Origin: Pseudoalteromonas rubra
GTDB taxonomy: Bacteria; Pseudomonadota; Gammaproteobacteria; Enterobacterales; Alteromonadaceae
Assembly: GCF_005887115.1 (NCBI RefSeq)
Contig: NZ_PNCJ01000013.1
Location: 62,001-126,000, forward strand
DNA: 64,000 nt
Direction of reading: 5' to 3'
Shown: positions 9,940 to 21,596 of the stretch, one piece after another
Position numbering within the stretch: position 1 is the first letter of the stretch
How the letters are laid out: each line of letters begins with the position of its first letter
Translations under genes and position numbers: made by a program
Notes under the pieces: model-generated
Told to the model about the DNA's origin: nothing
Databases searched by the model: none
What the model saw: the letters and a program-made list of their open reading frames with translations, nothing else

Positions 9940-10293
9940 GTGGCACGCCGACTCTATCAATGCCTGTTATTATTCTCACTGGCTGTATGTACTTTTCTCT
10001 TCGCTAAAGAAATTCAGGCCAATCAAATTGTGAGATTCGCTCACGCGGATAAGGTTGCGCATTTTGGCGTATTTTTTATTCTGGCGTTTTTCTCACACCA
10101 TGCATTTCGTTTTCGAATTTGGTTTCACCTGATGCTCCTGACTTTCTATGGAGCAGGGATTGAGTGGATGCAGGATTCTTTACCTTACCGACAAGCATCA
10201 TGGGGAGACTTTATCGCTGATATTGCAGGTACCTTAAGTTACTTCTTTGTTTACTGGGTTTACTGTCGTAAAACCGGAAAACGTTATGCCTGA
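9940..10293 (+). CDS. VanZ-like small membrane protein
   Basis: A 117-residue integral membrane protein with about four hydrophobic segments. It carries the VanZ-like pattern HADKVAHFGVFFILAFF, where the H-x3-H is characteristic, and the later GIEWMQDSLPYRQASWGDFIADIAG stretch, here read as two halves around QDSLPYRQASWGD. The start is placed at GTG 9940, which has a GGAAG site nine bases upstream; an upstream TTG at 9928 is the alternative. Family function is poorly defined. It overlaps panE by eight bases, indicating co-transcription. Confidence 0.85.
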   Translation: MARRLYQCLLLFSLAVCTFLFAKEIQANQIVRFAHADKVAHFGVFFILAFFSHHAFRFRIWFHLMLLTFYGAGIEWMQDSLPYRQASWGDFIADIAGTLSYFFVYWVYCRKTGKRYA

Positions 10294-11209
10294 ATTATTC
10301 ATTGTCGGCAAAGGGGCAGTCGGTTTGTTACTGGCTGAGCGACTGGCAAAGGCCTATTCTGTCACCCTGATCACACGGTCACCAACACAGACCGTTTTTA
10401 CTCAACATGCCGAATGTACGCACCCTCTTGCGGTCAGATGCCTGAGCTGGCAAGAGCTGGCAAGACAGAATATCCGTATAGATTTGTGTATCGTTCCCGT
10501 CAAATCGTATCAACTTAGAGAGGCATTTACTGCGCTAAAGCCACACCTGAGCGAGGATGCCAATGTTATTTTCAGCCATAACGGGATACAGTCACTTGAG
10601 CCTGTTATGACGGAGTTACCTGCTCTGCAGGGCCTGTTTTTTCTGTCCACCAGTATGGGAGGCTGGAAACCCAACGCCAACACCGTCGCATTCACCGGCC
10701 CAGGTTTAAGTGTCTTTGGCCCCTGTAATTCGGTAGCTCAACAGCGGGCTTTGTCGCTGTTTGATGCACTGATAAAGCCTCACCTTAACCCCGCACTCTT
10801 GTCCGATGACATTCAGTTACTACGATGGCAAAAGCTGTGCGTTAACCTGGCTATTAATCCACTCAGTGCCCTGACCGGATTGAAAAATGGTCGCCTGCGT
10901 GCGCCCTGTTATGCGGCGAACGTTTTGGGAGTACTGAATGAAGCATGTGCCGTTGCCAACCACATTGGTGTCCCTCTGAAACTACATGAAGAGCTACACC
11001 GGGCATATCAGGTTATGACACTTACCGCCGACAACGTTTCATCTATGGCACAGGACGTAAAACATCAAAGACGTACAGAGGTTGATGCTATGTGTGGCTA
11101 CATTGTTGAACTGGCAAATCAACATGGATTATCCGTGCCGCACAATATGAAGCTATTAACCCGTGTGCGAGCGTTGCACCCGGCTGAGAATAAGGCAGAG
11201 TTGGGCTGA
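10286..11209 (+). CDS. panE: 2-dehydropantoate 2-reductase (ketopantoate reductase)
   Basis: NADPH-dependent reduction of ketopantoate to pantoate in pantothenate and coenzyme A synthesis. The 307-residue protein has an N-terminal Rossmann motif VGKGAVGLLL at residues 6-15, the substrate region SHNGIQS in the middle, a catalytic lysine candidate in QKLCVNLAINPLSALTG, and the C-terminal helical domain with SSMAQDVKHQRRTEVD, all typical. The ATG at 10286 is preferred (GGAAAA upstream); the longer frame would add 13 residues inside the VanZ-like gene. It overlaps the end of that gene. It shares the CoA theme with coaD at 13669 but not a transcript. Confidence 0.93.
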   Translation: MPELFIVGKGAVGLLLAERLAKAYSVTLITRSPTQTVFTQHAECTHPLAVRCLSWQELARQNIRIDLCIVPVKSYQLREAFTALKPHLSEDANVIFSHNGIQSLEPVMTELPALQGLFFLSTSMGGWKPNANTVAFTGPGLSVFGPCNSVAQQRALSLFDALIKPHLNPALLSDDIQLLRWQKLCVNLAINPLSALTGLKNGRLRAPCYAANVLGVLNEACAVANHIGVPLKLHEELHRAYQVMTLTADNVSSMAQDVKHQRRTEVDAMCGYIVELANQHGLSVPHNMKLLTRVRALHPAENKAELG

Positions 11210-11230
11210 GCATCAACGCTTTGCTCAGCC
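11204..11230. terminator. Hairpin between convergent panE and thiI
   Basis: GGCTGAGCA and TGCTCAGCC form a perfect nine-base stem with a nine-base loop that includes the panE stop codon. There is no clear T-run on either side, so its role as a terminator is only likely. Confidence 0.45.
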
Positions 11231-11251
11231 TCGGTAGAAGTGAGGGTTGTG

Positions 11252-12709
11252 CTATGGACGATAAACCCTGACGTTAGCAAAGCCATTTTCATGCAGGATC
11301 AAAGCTTGCAGCTGACTCATTACACCTTTACTGCAGTACAGGTAATAATCTTTGTCCTGAGGCAAATCACCAAACTTGGTCGCCAGACGGAAAAATGGCA
11401 GATGGATCACTTCAATACCATCCAATTCTAATGGATCGGCATCTTCTTCTTCCGGTGAGCGGATATCCACCACGACAGCACCTGCCGGTAACTCGCTGAC
11501 ATTCTCCGCTTCTTTAACTTCTTCTTTCGCTTCGGCTTCAATCTCACGAATGTCTTTCACAACGGCATTTTCTACCACAGTGTCCAGTACATCAAAGTCA
11601 AACTTGCTTTCTTCGGCCTCGATTTTTTCCAGCTTAGCTTTGACTGTTGGCTTTTTCGAGATTACGCCACAGTACTCCGGCATCGACTCAGCCATTTCAC
11701 AAGTACCAATCTGGCGCGCAATACGAATGATCTCTTCTTTATCATATTGGATAAGAGGACGTAAGATCAGTGTCTCGGTGACACGGTCAATGACATTGAG
11801 ATTTGCCAGCGTCTGGCTAGACACCTGACCAATACACTCACCGGTTACCAAAGCCTGAATGCCAAAACGCTCTGCCACAGCAGAACCTGCGCGCATCATC
11901 ATACGCTTCAGCACCACACCCATCTGGCTGCTTTCAATGTTTTCCAGGATCTCGGCTACCACAGGCTCGAAGTCGACCGTGATAAAACGCACTTTGTGGG
12001 TTGAGCTGTATTGTTTCCACAAGTAGTGGCTGACCTGCTTCACACCAATCTCGTGCGCAGCGCCCCCCAAGTTAAAGAACAGGAAGTGGGTTCTCGCACC
12101 TTTGCGGATCATTTGATAGCTTGCCACACCAGAGTCAAAGCCACCCGACATCAAAGACAGTACATCTTCCTGTGTTGGCAATGGGAACCCCCCCATGCCC
12201 AGGTGCTTAGTCGTTACGATATAAGCACGATCCCCCTTCACCTCAATTTTAACCGTCACATCCGGTTTGCGTAGCTGTACGCGTGCACCCGGCACATGCT
12301 GATTCAGACCGCCACCGACATATCTTTCTACATCACTGGAGGTAAAATCATGATCCCCCTGACGCTTAACTCGCACACAAAAGGTCTTGTTTTCGATCTG
12401 CGGGCCAACCAGAGGTAAGGCTTTTTGGTAAATGTCGTCCAGGGTTTCAAAAGTGGTTTCCTGTACTTCCAGAAACTGAACAATGCCCGGGATGCGACCA
12501 AGGCCACTGATGAAGGCCTTGCGGATCGCAGGATCTTCGCTCTGCGTCACCACCGTAATATTGTCCCAGTTATTCTTTACCGTCACTTTTTCATCAAAAC
12601 GGCATAGCACCAGTTTGATGTTTCGCTCGAGTACCATAGTAAAACGTTTGCGAACCGATTTACTTTTGATCACGATTTCGGGATGCAGCTTGACGATAAA
12701 TTTAAACAT
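11252..12709 (-). CDS. thiI: tRNA 4-thiouridine synthase / thiamine sulfurtransferase ThiI
   Basis: Adenylates U8 of tRNA and inserts sulfur; also passes sulfur to ThiS in thiazole synthesis. The 485-residue protein shows a ferredoxin-like and THUMP region (residues 1-165, with [12 protein letters not shown]), the PP-loop SGGFDSG at about 190, the conserved cysteine in PEYCGVISK, and a C-terminal rhodanese domain whose persulfide cysteine lies in [13 protein letters not shown]. This is the long enterobacterial form, capable of both roles. The start at 12709 gives the canonical N-terminus [12 protein letters not shown]; an ATG eight codons upstream is less likely. Confidence 0.97.
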   Translation of the reverse strand: MFKFIVKLHPEIVIKSKSVRKRFTMVLERNIKLVLCRFDEKVTVKNNWDNITVVTQSEDPAIRKAFISGLGRIPGIVQFLEVQETTFETLDDIYQKALPLVGPQIENKTFCVRVKRQGDHDFTSSDVERYVGGGLNQHVPGARVQLRKPDVTVKIEVKGDRAYIVTTKHLGMGGFPLPTQEDVLSLMSGGFDSGVASYQMIRKGARTHFLFFNLGGAAHEIGVKQVSHYLWKQYSSTHKVRFITVDFEPVVAEILENIESSQMGVVLKRMMMRAGSAVAERFGIQALVTGECIGQVSSQTLANLNVIDRVTETLILRPLIQYDKEEIIRIARQIGTCEMAESMPEYCGVISKKPTVKAKLEKIEAEESKFDFDVLDTVVENAVVKDIREIEAEAKEEVKEAENVSELPAGAVVVDIRSPEEEDADPLELDGIEVIHLPFFRLATKFGDLPQDKDYYLYCSKGVMSQLQALILHENGFANVRVYRP

Positions 12710-12835
12710 AGAAGTCACTCTTGGTTTGGACATGAATGCGCAATTGGCGCGCCGACAACGGGCGCGCGATTATAGCAGACTTATTAAAGACTAGGAAATA
12801 TACAGAGGATAACCAGCTTTTTCTGGTGTGTGGGT

Positions 12836-13492
12836 TCAGGCAATACTGGGCAAAGCAGCGTCTGCCATTGCCTGGTAGTGCTGTTGAAGTTGTTCGATTT
12901 TGTCCCGGCTGAGCGTAGTGGCATAAGGTTTAAACAACATTAATACCTTTACAATGCCATTATAGATATCCTGTTGCTCCAACACGCCAGTCATTCTGCG
13001 CGCTTTAACATAGGGCGTCCAGAAGCTCACTACCATTTTTAGCATATGTGCTAACTCATTGGCATCGTCGTTACTGATGGCAATCACATCTACCTCGCGC
13101 AAACCAAGAACGACCGCTTTCACTTGCTCGAATAGCCGTGCCTGAAAGGCAATATAGTCTTTTTTCAGCACATCATCACGCGCCAGGATATCGTTCAGGT
13201 TGTCGTAGAAAAAGTGGTAACGCCACATCAGTTCAAACAGCGAATCCAGATACTGAGTCAGCTGCTCAACCGGCTCGTCATGAGCTGCCAAGGGCTTAAA
13301 ATGGGTACTCAGGTGTTCACTGTACAGTGCAAAAATATTGCGAATAATGTCTTCTTTGTTTTTAAAGTGGTAATACAGATTACCAGGACTGATCCCCATG
13401 TTAGAAGCGATGTGATTAGTAGTGATTGTTCGCTCGCCATGTAAGTTAAATAAGGCGATACTGGTACGAATAATTTTTTCCTTGGTGTTCAT
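12836..13492 (-). CDS. TetR/AcrR-family transcriptional regulator
   Basis: A 218-residue repressor-type protein. Residues 1-50 hold the TetR helix-turn-helix: KIIRTSIALFNLHGERTIT, then TNHIASNMGISPGNLYYHF with the usual NLYYHFKNKEDI recognition end. The remaining 165 residues form an all-helical ligand and dimer domain without a recognisable ligand signature. It is divergent from coaD with a 176-base gap containing an inverted repeat at 13531-13546 that may be its own operator. The target and ligand cannot be deduced. Confidence 0.92.
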   Translation of the reverse strand: MNTKEKIIRTSIALFNLHGERTITTNHIASNMGISPGNLYYHFKNKEDIIRNIFALYSEHLSTHFKPLAAHDEPVEQLTQYLDSLFELMWRYHFFYDNLNDILARDDVLKKDYIAFQARLFEQVKAVVLGLREVDVIAISNDDANELAHMLKMVVSFWTPYVKARRMTGVLEQQDIYNGIVKVLMLFKPYATTLSRDKIEQLQQHYQAMADAALPSIA

Positions 13493-13530
13493 ATTCGGTT
13501 CTCTGATAACACGTAATTAATGAGGCAATA

Positions 13531-13546
13531 ATGACCGTTCGGTTAT
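13531..13546. promoter_or_regulatory. Candidate TetR operator upstream of the regulator
   Basis: ATGACCGTTCGGTTAT is an imperfect palindrome (arms ATGACCG and CGGTTAT, six of seven pairs, two-base centre). It starts 38 bases upstream of the TetR start and so lies where an autoregulatory operator would be expected. Assignment is by position and symmetry only. Confidence 0.4.
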
Positions 13547-13635
13547 AACGCACAGTGAAAATAGCACTAAATGGGAATAACATTAAATTTTCATTTTGAA
13601 ATCAGACCAGTGATATTGTGCCGCAAGCTTGATAA

Positions 13636-15512
<1,877 letters not shown>

Positions 15513-15519
15513 CTAAAAT

Positions 15520-15541
15520 AAAGCGCCCAACCAGGCGCTTT
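15520..15541. terminator. Intrinsic terminator between the Wzi-like gene and argH
   Basis: AAAGCGCC and GGCGCTTT pair with a six-base loop (CAACCA). It lies between convergent genes and can serve both, though the T-run is short. Confidence 0.75.
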
Positions 15542-15558
15542 AGCTAATAACAGTGGGT

Positions 15559-17424
15559 TCAGGCCACAAACTGGCAGGGAATACGCGCAGGTTCCACAGC
15601 CTGCAACATAAACTCCATCGCCACTTCATCACAGTTGCTTTTACGTAAGCACAGCTCACAGTCTTTCATCACTTTCTCAGGAAGGCTTTCCTTATTACAT
15701 CCACTAAAACCTTGCTTATCGAAAAAGCCGGGCACCCGAGTCAATACAATAACCCGCTTCAGCGCCAGACGTTTAGCTTTGTCCAACAAATGCGATACCA
15801 GCAACTGTCCCTGACCTTTCACTTGCACAGACGGGTCGACCCCGAGTGAACGGATCTCGGCCAGACCCGTGTCATAAATGTATAACGATGCACAGCCAGT
15901 CACCTTGCCATCGACCTCGGTCACAGCAAACTCATTGATACTGTGGATCATGTCGCTTTTGGCCCGAGGCAGATTTTCACCTACCTTAGCCCAGTATTGG
16001 ATCAGTCCGGCAATGGCTTCTACATCGTTTAACGTGGCATCACGAACCGTGATTTGCTGTTTTTTTTTCACTGCACTGATAGCTGCAGATACTTGCTGTA
16101 AAGCGGTTCCCCCTTTGGCGCTGCGTGCCGCGATACAGGCATCCAATTGCAGTACCGGGTAGACATCCTGATCGATCTGCGCGCACACAGACTGAAATTG
16201 AGCCAGACTCAAATCTTCGAGGTTTTTACCTTCGCTCAACGCCAGTTGTACCAGCTGACCAACAATATGATGCCCCTCCCGGAACGGGATCCCTTTTGCC
16301 ACTAAGTAATCTGCCAGTTCAGTGGCATTCGCATGTCCGCCCTGCGCTGCCTGTTTGGTCCTGTCTCCATTAACCTTCACGCTTTCAATACAGGACTGTG
16401 CCATGTGTAACGCGGCCAGCCAGGTTGGCATGGCATCAAATACGCCTTCTTTGTCTTCCTGCATGTCTTTGTTGTAGGCCAGCGGCAGTGCTTTTAGCGT
16501 CATCATCATGGCGCTGAAGGCCCCAAACACACGGCCGGTTTTACCCCGGATCAACTCCAGGGCATCGGGGTTTTTCTTTTGCGGCATCAAAGAGGAGCCA
16601 GATGTCACATTATCTCCCAGCTCAATAAAGCCTGCCTCGCCAGAGTTATAAAAAATCATGTCTTCGGCAAGTCGTGATAAATGCAACATAGAAATAGACG
16701 CACAGCTGAGTAACTCCAGCACAAAATCTCTGTCAGATACCGCATCCAGACTATTGCGCGTGGCACAGCTAAACTTCAGCTCAGCAGCCAGCTGCTCTCT
16801 GTCGATATCATAGGCGGTACCTGCCAGCGCACCGCTGCCAAGCGGGCATTCGTTCAAGCGTGTTACGGCATCCTGAAGACGCGATGTATCACGCTCCAAC
16901 ATTTCTACATAGGCCATGCACCAGTGGCTGAACAACACAGGCTGTGCCCGTTGCAGGTGGGTATAGCCAGGTAAGATGGTGCCAAGCTCCCGCTCTGCCA
17001 GCGCAACAAACGCCGCTTTAAGCGCCCCAAGCGCTTCGAGCAGGGTACCGGCAGTATCGCGACACCACAACCGAAAGTCGGTAGCGACCTGATCGTTACG
17101 ACTGCGTCCGGTATGGAGCTTTTTGCCAAGGTCGCCGACTTTGTCAATCAGACGCGTCTCAACATAAGAGTGAATGTCTTCATATCCTGCCGTCGCAATG
17201 GCATGCGGATCCGCATTTGCTTCTTCCAGTAACGCCTGCAAAGCGTCGACCAGTTGAGTATGCTCATCGTCATTGAGCACCTGTACCTGTTTGAGCGCGC
17301 CCGCCCAGGCTATCGAGCCAACAATATCCTGCTCCGCCAGCTGATAGTCAAACGGTAAGGAATCATTAAATTGTTTAAAGGCCGCATCCGGCCCAGACGA
17401 AAAGCGTCCACCCCACAGTGCCAT
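15559..17424 (-). CDS. argH: Argininosuccinate lyase fused to a GNAT acetyltransferase domain, ArgH(A)
   Basis: The first 455 residues are argininosuccinate lyase, which splits argininosuccinate into arginine and fumarate; the fumarase-family signature [15 protein letters not shown] is at about residue 280. Residues about 465-615 form an acetyltransferase domain ([16 protein letters not shown], then [20 protein letters not shown] with the acetyl-CoA loop). At 621 residues it is far longer than ordinary ArgH (about 460). Such fusions are known from Moritella and related marine bacteria, where the extension supplies N-acetylglutamate synthase activity, so the one polypeptide would provide the first and last steps of the pathway. 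It is the last gene of argCBFGH(A). Confidence 0.96.
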   Translation of the reverse strand: MALWGGRFSSGPDAAFKQFNDSLPFDYQLAEQDIVGSIAWAGALKQVQVLNDDEHTQLVDALQALLEEANADPHAIATAGYEDIHSYVETRLIDKVGDLGKKLHTGRSRNDQVATDFRLWCRDTAGTLLEALGALKAAFVALAERELGTILPGYTHLQRAQPVLFSHWCMAYVEMLERDTSRLQDAVTRLNECPLGSGALAGTAYDIDREQLAAELKFSCATRNSLDAVSDRDFVLELLSCASISMLHLSRLAEDMIFYNSGEAGFIELGDNVTSGSSLMPQKKNPDALELIRGKTGRVFGAFSAMMMTLKALPLAYNKDMQEDKEGVFDAMPTWLAALHMAQSCIESVKVNGDRTKQAAQGGHANATELADYLVAKGIPFREGHHIVGQLVQLALSEGKNLEDLSLAQFQSVCAQIDQDVYPVLQLDACIAARSAKGGTALQQVSAAISAVKKKQQITVRDATLNDVEAIAGLIQYWAKVGENLPRAKSDMIHSINEFAVTEVDGKVTGCASLYIYDTGLAEIRSLGVDPSVQVKGQGQLLVSHLLDKAKRLALKRVIVLTRVPGFFDKQGFSGCNKESLPEKVMKDCELCLRKSNCDEVAMEFMLQAVEPARIPCQFVA

Positions 17425-17448
17425 GTTACTTTACTCCTCTGATCACCG

Positions 17449-18663
17449 TTATTTAACCGACTTTTGCTTGTTCAATGCCGCAATACGACTCGACAACGAA
17501 AACAAGCGGATAAAGCCTTCGGCATGAGACTGGTCATACACATCGTCCTCACCGAAAGTCGCAAAATCTTCGCTGTACAGGCTGTTTACCGAACGCTTTT
17601 GTACCGCGCTGACCTGACCCTTATACAGTTTCAGGACCACCTCACCGGTCGCCACCTGAGCCAGTGACTGAGCCGCCGCCAGTAACGAGTCTTTTAACGG
17701 GGTGAACCAGCGACCGTCATACACCAAATGCGCAAACTCGTTGGCCACGGTTTCTTTCCATTTACGACTGGCCTTGTCCAGTACCAGCTCATCAATGGCC
17801 TGAAGTGCTGCCACCATCACCGTGCCTCCCGGAGTTTCGTAACAGCCCCGCGACTTCATCCCCACCAGGCGGTTTTCGACAATATCAATACGGCCCACAC
17901 CATGTTTGGCGGCAATTTCGTTAAGCGTCAGCAAACATTGATAAGGTGTCAGAGGCTGGCCATTGACTGCGACTACCTGACCGGCCTCAATCTGTACACT
18001 GACCAGTTCAGCCTCATTGGGTGCCTGCTCAGGCGAAGCCGTCCAGGTCCAGACCTGGTCGCTGGGCTGGTTCCAGGGATCTTCCAGTTCGCCACCTTCA
18101 TGAGAAATATGCCAGGCGTTGGCATCACGGCTGTAGATTTTGGTTGCGGATGCTGCACAGGGGATATTGCGCTCGGCCAGATAATCCAGCAAGGACTCAC
18201 GACTAGACAGTGACCACTCACGCCATGGAGCGATCACCTCCAGCTCAGGCGCAAGCGCGGCAAAGCAAGATTCAAACCGCACCTGATCATTGCCTTTGCC
18301 GGTACAGCCATGAGACAGCGCATCCGCACCCACTTTGCGAGCGATCTCAACCTGTGCTTTGGCGATAATTGGCCGCGCCATGGAAGTACCCAGCAGATAA
18401 GTGCCTTCGTATACCGCACCGCTTTGCAAAGTCGGGTAAATGTACTCACTGACCAGCTCGGCTTTCAAATCGACGATGTGACACTCACTGGCACCAGATG
18501 CAAGCGCTTTTTCTTCAACACCCTGAAGCTCTTCATCCCCCTGGCCGACATCAGCCACAAACGCAACAACTTCGCAGCCGTAGTTTTCTTTTAACCAGGG
18601 CACAATGGCCGACGTATCCAGACCACCTGAGTATGCCAGAACGACTTTTTTAATCTTTTTCAT
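17449..18663 (-). CDS. argG: Argininosuccinate synthase
   Basis: Condenses citrulline and aspartate with ATP to argininosuccinate. The 404-residue length is the usual short form. The ATP-binding P-loop-like motif AYSGGLDTS is at residues 9-17, and the family stretches [13 protein letters not shown] and [19 protein letters not shown] follow. It lies between argF (35-base gap) and argH (24-base gap) in one transcriptional unit controlled from the argC-argE intergenic region. Confidence 0.98.
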   Translation of the reverse strand: MKKIKKVVLAYSGGLDTSAIVPWLKENYGCEVVAFVADVGQGDEELQGVEEKALASGASECHIVDLKAELVSEYIYPTLQSGAVYEGTYLLGTSMARPIIAKAQVEIARKVGADALSHGCTGKGNDQVRFESCFAALAPELEVIAPWREWSLSSRESLLDYLAERNIPCAASATKIYSRDANAWHISHEGGELEDPWNQPSDQVWTWTASPEQAPNEAELVSVQIEAGQVVAVNGQPLTPYQCLLTLNEIAAKHGVGRIDIVENRLVGMKSRGCYETPGGTVMVAALQAIDELVLDKASRKWKETVANEFAHLVYDGRWFTPLKDSLLAAAQSLAQVATGEVVLKLYKGQVSAVQKRSVNSLYSEDFATFGEDDVYDQSHAEGFIRLFSLSSRIAALNKQKSVK

Positions 18664-18698
18664 GATATTTTTTACCTTAATTCTTGAATCATATTGGC

Positions 18699-19619
18699 TC
18701 AGACGAACTGCTTGTTCATCAGCGCCAGTAACAGCGCATTTTGTGCGTGCATGCGGTTTTCTGCCTGTTGCAGGATCCGCGCTTTAGGGCCGTCCATCAC
18801 CTCTGAGGTGATCTCATAGCCCCGGTGCGCAGGCTGGCAATGCAGCACTGTGCTGGCCCCGGTTTGTTCGAGTAATGCCTGATTGAGCTGATAAGGCATA
18901 AAGGTGGTTTTTGCCTGCTCCAGTGACGTGTCGCTACCCATTGAGACCCAGGTATCTGTGTACAAAGCGTTGGCACCGGCTGCGGCTTCAATACGATCAC
19001 TGATCATCACAGACGCGCCATTTACCGCAGCAATTTGCTCAGCCTGTTTTACTATTTGCGCATCAGGCGAATGCCCTTTAGGGCACACAGCGACAAAATC
19101 TGCCCCCAGCGTTGCCCCCAGCAACAATAAAGATTGGCAAACATTGTTTCCCTCACCCAGATAAGCCAGTTTGATCTGGCTGACATCGCCAAATACTTCC
19201 TGCAAAGTCAGAAAATCTGCAAGTGCCTGACATGGGTGGTATAAGTCACACAAGCTGTTCACCACCGGAATATCAGAATGCTCCGCCAGCACCTCGAGGG
19301 TATGATGGGAAGAAACACGCGCCACCAATGCATCGGCCCAGGTAGCAATGTTCAGCGCAAAGTCCTGCACGGATTCACGGCTGCCCATTGCGCCGTTTTG
19401 TTGATCCAGATAGACCGCATGACCGCCAAGCTTGTTGATACCAATGTCGAACGACAAGCGGGTTCTGAGACTGGGTTTTTCGAATAAAGTGACCACAGAT
19501 TTGCCTGCCAAAGCATGCGCAAATTCCTGTGGCTGCTGTTTGATATCGCTTGCCAGCGCAAGGAGTTTCAGAGCCTGGCTTTTATCAAATTCCAGACCGG
19601 TAATAAAGTGAGTCGACAT
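18699..19619 (-). CDS. argF: Ornithine carbamoyltransferase
   Basis: Forms citrulline from ornithine and carbamoyl phosphate. The 306-residue protein has the carbamoyl-phosphate loop in the variant [13 protein letters not shown] (residues about 51-63), found in related gammaproteobacteria, and [14 protein letters not shown] in the middle. The ornithine-side loop near residue 267 reads HCQPAHRG, where the family normally has HCLPAHRG; the catalytic cysteine is kept but the leucine is replaced by glutamine. The gene sits eight bases after argB. The context with argE makes ornithine, not acetylornithine, the expected substrate. Confidence 0.94.
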   Translation of the reverse strand: MSTHFITGLEFDKSQALKLLALASDIKQQPQEFAHALAGKSVVTLFEKPSLRTRLSFDIGINKLGGHAVYLDQQNGAMGSRESVQDFALNIATWADALVARVSSHHTLEVLAEHSDIPVVNSLCDLYHPCQALADFLTLQEVFGDVSQIKLAYLGEGNNVCQSLLLLGATLGADFVAVCPKGHSPDAQIVKQAEQIAAVNGASVMISDRIEAAAGANALYTDTWVSMGSDTSLEQAKTTFMPYQLNQALLEQTGASTVLHCQPAHRGYEITSEVMDGPKARILQQAENRMHAQNALLLALMNKQFV

Positions 19620-19627
19620 AAGGCTTC

Positions 19628-20410
19628 CTAAGGTAAAATGTGAGTACCGACGTGCTGCCCGGCTATCAGGGCAACCAAGTTGTCTGGCTTTTGCCAGCTG
19701 GAGATGTACACCCCACGTCGTAAATGTCGGGCAGCGTGAAGACTGGTCTTAACTTTGACCTCCATCCCGCCCACAATCACCTTCTGTGCTATCAGTTGCT
19801 CTATCTGCTCACTATTTAGCTGTGCCAGTGGTTGGCCAGCTCCATCCAGTACCGCTTCAACATCGGTCATAAAGATCAGTTCGCCGCCCAGCTGATGTGC
19901 CAGCGCAGCCGCCGCTTCGTCGGCATTGACGTTAAACAGCGCACCATCTGCGCCTATGCCAATTGAACTCACCAACGGCACTCTGCCGGTTGCCAGCAGC
20001 ACGGGAACCAAGCTGTCATGGTGCGGCTCACACGTACCAACTTGTCCCAACGCCTTAAGCTTTTGCGAAGTCATCAGGCCCGCTTCATATAAGCTGATCC
20101 CAACGGGATTTAAACCCGCCGTGATTGCCTGGGCCATTAACTGCTTGTTTGCACACCCGGCAAGTGCACCAACAATATACGGCATTTGCTCTTTGGGGCT
20201 GATCCGTAACCCCTGATGCTTAGCAGTGGCAAATCCGGCATCACTCAACCAGCTGTCTACCAAAGCACCACCACCGTGTACCACCACAAAGTCGTGCGTG
20301 CTGTCTTGTTGTACTAATAAATGAAGTGCTTTAAATAAGTCATGGGCGGCATGCTCTGAGTTAAGCACTGCGCCACCCAGTTTAATCACCCAAATTTTTT
20401 TATCTGTCAT
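19628..20410 (-). CDS. argB: Acetylglutamate kinase
   Basis: Phosphorylates N-acetylglutamate, the second step of arginine synthesis. The 260-residue protein has the amino-acid-kinase start VIKLGGAVLNS at residues 8-18, the glycine-rich VVHGGGALVD, and the phosphate-binding NVNADEAAAALAHQL. Its short length matches the enterobacterial, arginine-insensitive type, and no N-terminal extension for feedback control is present. It follows argC after a three-base gap. Confidence 0.97.
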   Translation of the reverse strand: MTDKKIWVIKLGGAVLNSEHAAHDLFKALHLLVQQDSTHDFVVVHGGGALVDSWLSDAGFATAKHQGLRISPKEQMPYIVGALAGCANKQLMAQAITAGLNPVGISLYEAGLMTSQKLKALGQVGTCEPHHDSLVPVLLATGRVPLVSSIGIGADGALFNVNADEAAAALAHQLGGELIFMTDVEAVLDGAGQPLAQLNSEQIEQLIAQKVIVGGMEVKVKTSLHAARHLRRGVYISSWQKPDNLVALIAGQHVGTHILP

Positions 20411-20413
20411 AAG

Positions 20414-21424
20414 TTACCCCATCAACCCTTGTTCATGCGGATACTGACTGGCCAGATTCATACACTGCAGTGCCTGTCCTGCCGCGCCTTTCAATAGATT
20501 ATCTATGGCCACTGTGACAATCAGTTGCTGCCCCTGCTGCCGCCAGCCAATATCGACAAAAGCACGGTTTACCACCCCTTTGATTGAAGGCATGTTTGCA
20601 CCTTTGAGGCGGATCAGCGGCTCGTCTGCCAGCACCTGGTAGGCTTGTGCAACCTGATGCTCTGAAACGCCCGGCTTGAGTGAGACATAGATGGTTTCCA
20701 GAATACCCCGTGGGAAATTCCCCAAATGCGGTGTAAACAACACGGGATGATCAAGATAACGCTCAATTTCCGGAGTATGCCGATGGTTAAACAGGCCATA
20801 AGGCGCCAGGGATACCTCACAAAAATGGGTAGTGAGGTTGGCTTTACGACCTGCGCCGGTCACACCCGATACAGCATTGACGATAATGGTGCTGTCACTG
20901 AGCAAGTCAGCCTGCTTAAGCGGTTTAAGTGCGTTCAGCGCGGCGGTTGGATAACAGCCGGGTACCGCTACCAGCTGAGCTTCGCTCAGTGATTCGCCAT
21001 ACCACTCCACCAGGCCATAACGCGCTTTGTCCAGCCAGTGTGAGTAAGGGTGGCCGAAACCATAGTATTGTTCATAGTCCGTGCTGTTTCTGAGCCGGTA
21101 AGCCCCTGACAAATCAAAGACTTTTTTGCCCATTTTTAGAAAGGTTTGAGCCAGCTCGACGCTGACTTTATGGTCGGTACAAAGGCAGACATAGTCGACA
21201 TCGCTGTCGGCTATGTCTGCAAACGCCTCATCCGTCAAAGGGAGCAGGGAGACATCAAGTAAACCTGTGTGTTCAGGATATAGCTCACTCAGATATTTCC
21301 CTTTATCCAGACTATTTGCTGACACATAACAGCCACTCAGTTTCAAACCCGGGTGGCGGGCCACCAAACTGGCCAGCTCTGCGCCGCTATATCCGCTGGC
21401 GCCAACAATTGCTACGTTAAACAT
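20414..21424 (-). CDS. argC: N-acetyl-gamma-glutamyl-phosphate reductase
   Basis: NADPH-dependent third step of arginine synthesis. The 336-residue protein has the Rossmann motif GASGYSGAEL at residues 8-17 and the catalytic cysteine in VPGCYPTAALNAL at about 155. It is the first gene of the minus-strand argCBFGH(A) unit and is divergent from argE; the start at 21424 is preceded by AAGAG. Regulation by the arginine repressor is indicated by the ARG box about 100 bases upstream. Confidence 0.97.
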   Translation of the reverse strand: MFNVAIVGASGYSGAELASLVARHPGLKLSGCYVSANSLDKGKYLSELYPEHTGLLDVSLLPLTDEAFADIADSDVDYVCLCTDHKVSVELAQTFLKMGKKVFDLSGAYRLRNSTDYEQYYGFGHPYSHWLDKARYGLVEWYGESLSEAQLVAVPGCYPTAALNALKPLKQADLLSDSTIIVNAVSGVTGAGRKANLTTHFCEVSLAPYGLFNHRHTPEIERYLDHPVLFTPHLGNFPRGILETIYVSLKPGVSEHQVAQAYQVLADEPLIRLKGANMPSIKGVVNRAFVDIGWRQQGQQLIVTVAIDNLLKGAAGQALQCMNLASQYPHEQGLMG

Positions 21425-21520
21425 CGATAACTCTTATAAATTAGTAAACAAAAAACCCAACTATCTGCTATTGATGATGTTATCGTCGCATTGTTGCACC
21501 CTCTATATTTATGCTAAAAA

Positions 21521-21559
21521 AATGAATTGATATTCACCTTACATACATATAGATTTTTA
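21521..21559. promoter_or_regulatory. ARG box pair in the argC-argE divergent promoter
   Basis: AATGAATTGATATTCACC at 21521-21538 matches the ArgR consensus (TGAAT, four A/T-rich bases, ATTCA) in all ten core positions. A second, degenerate 18-base site follows at 21542-21559 (TACAT...ATTTT core), separated by three bases, the spacing usual for ArgR hexamer binding. The pair lies between the divergent starts of argC and argE and should control both. Confidence 0.85.
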
Positions 21560-21596
21560 TGCAACAGGTTTGAATAAATATTTTTAGGATACTGCA

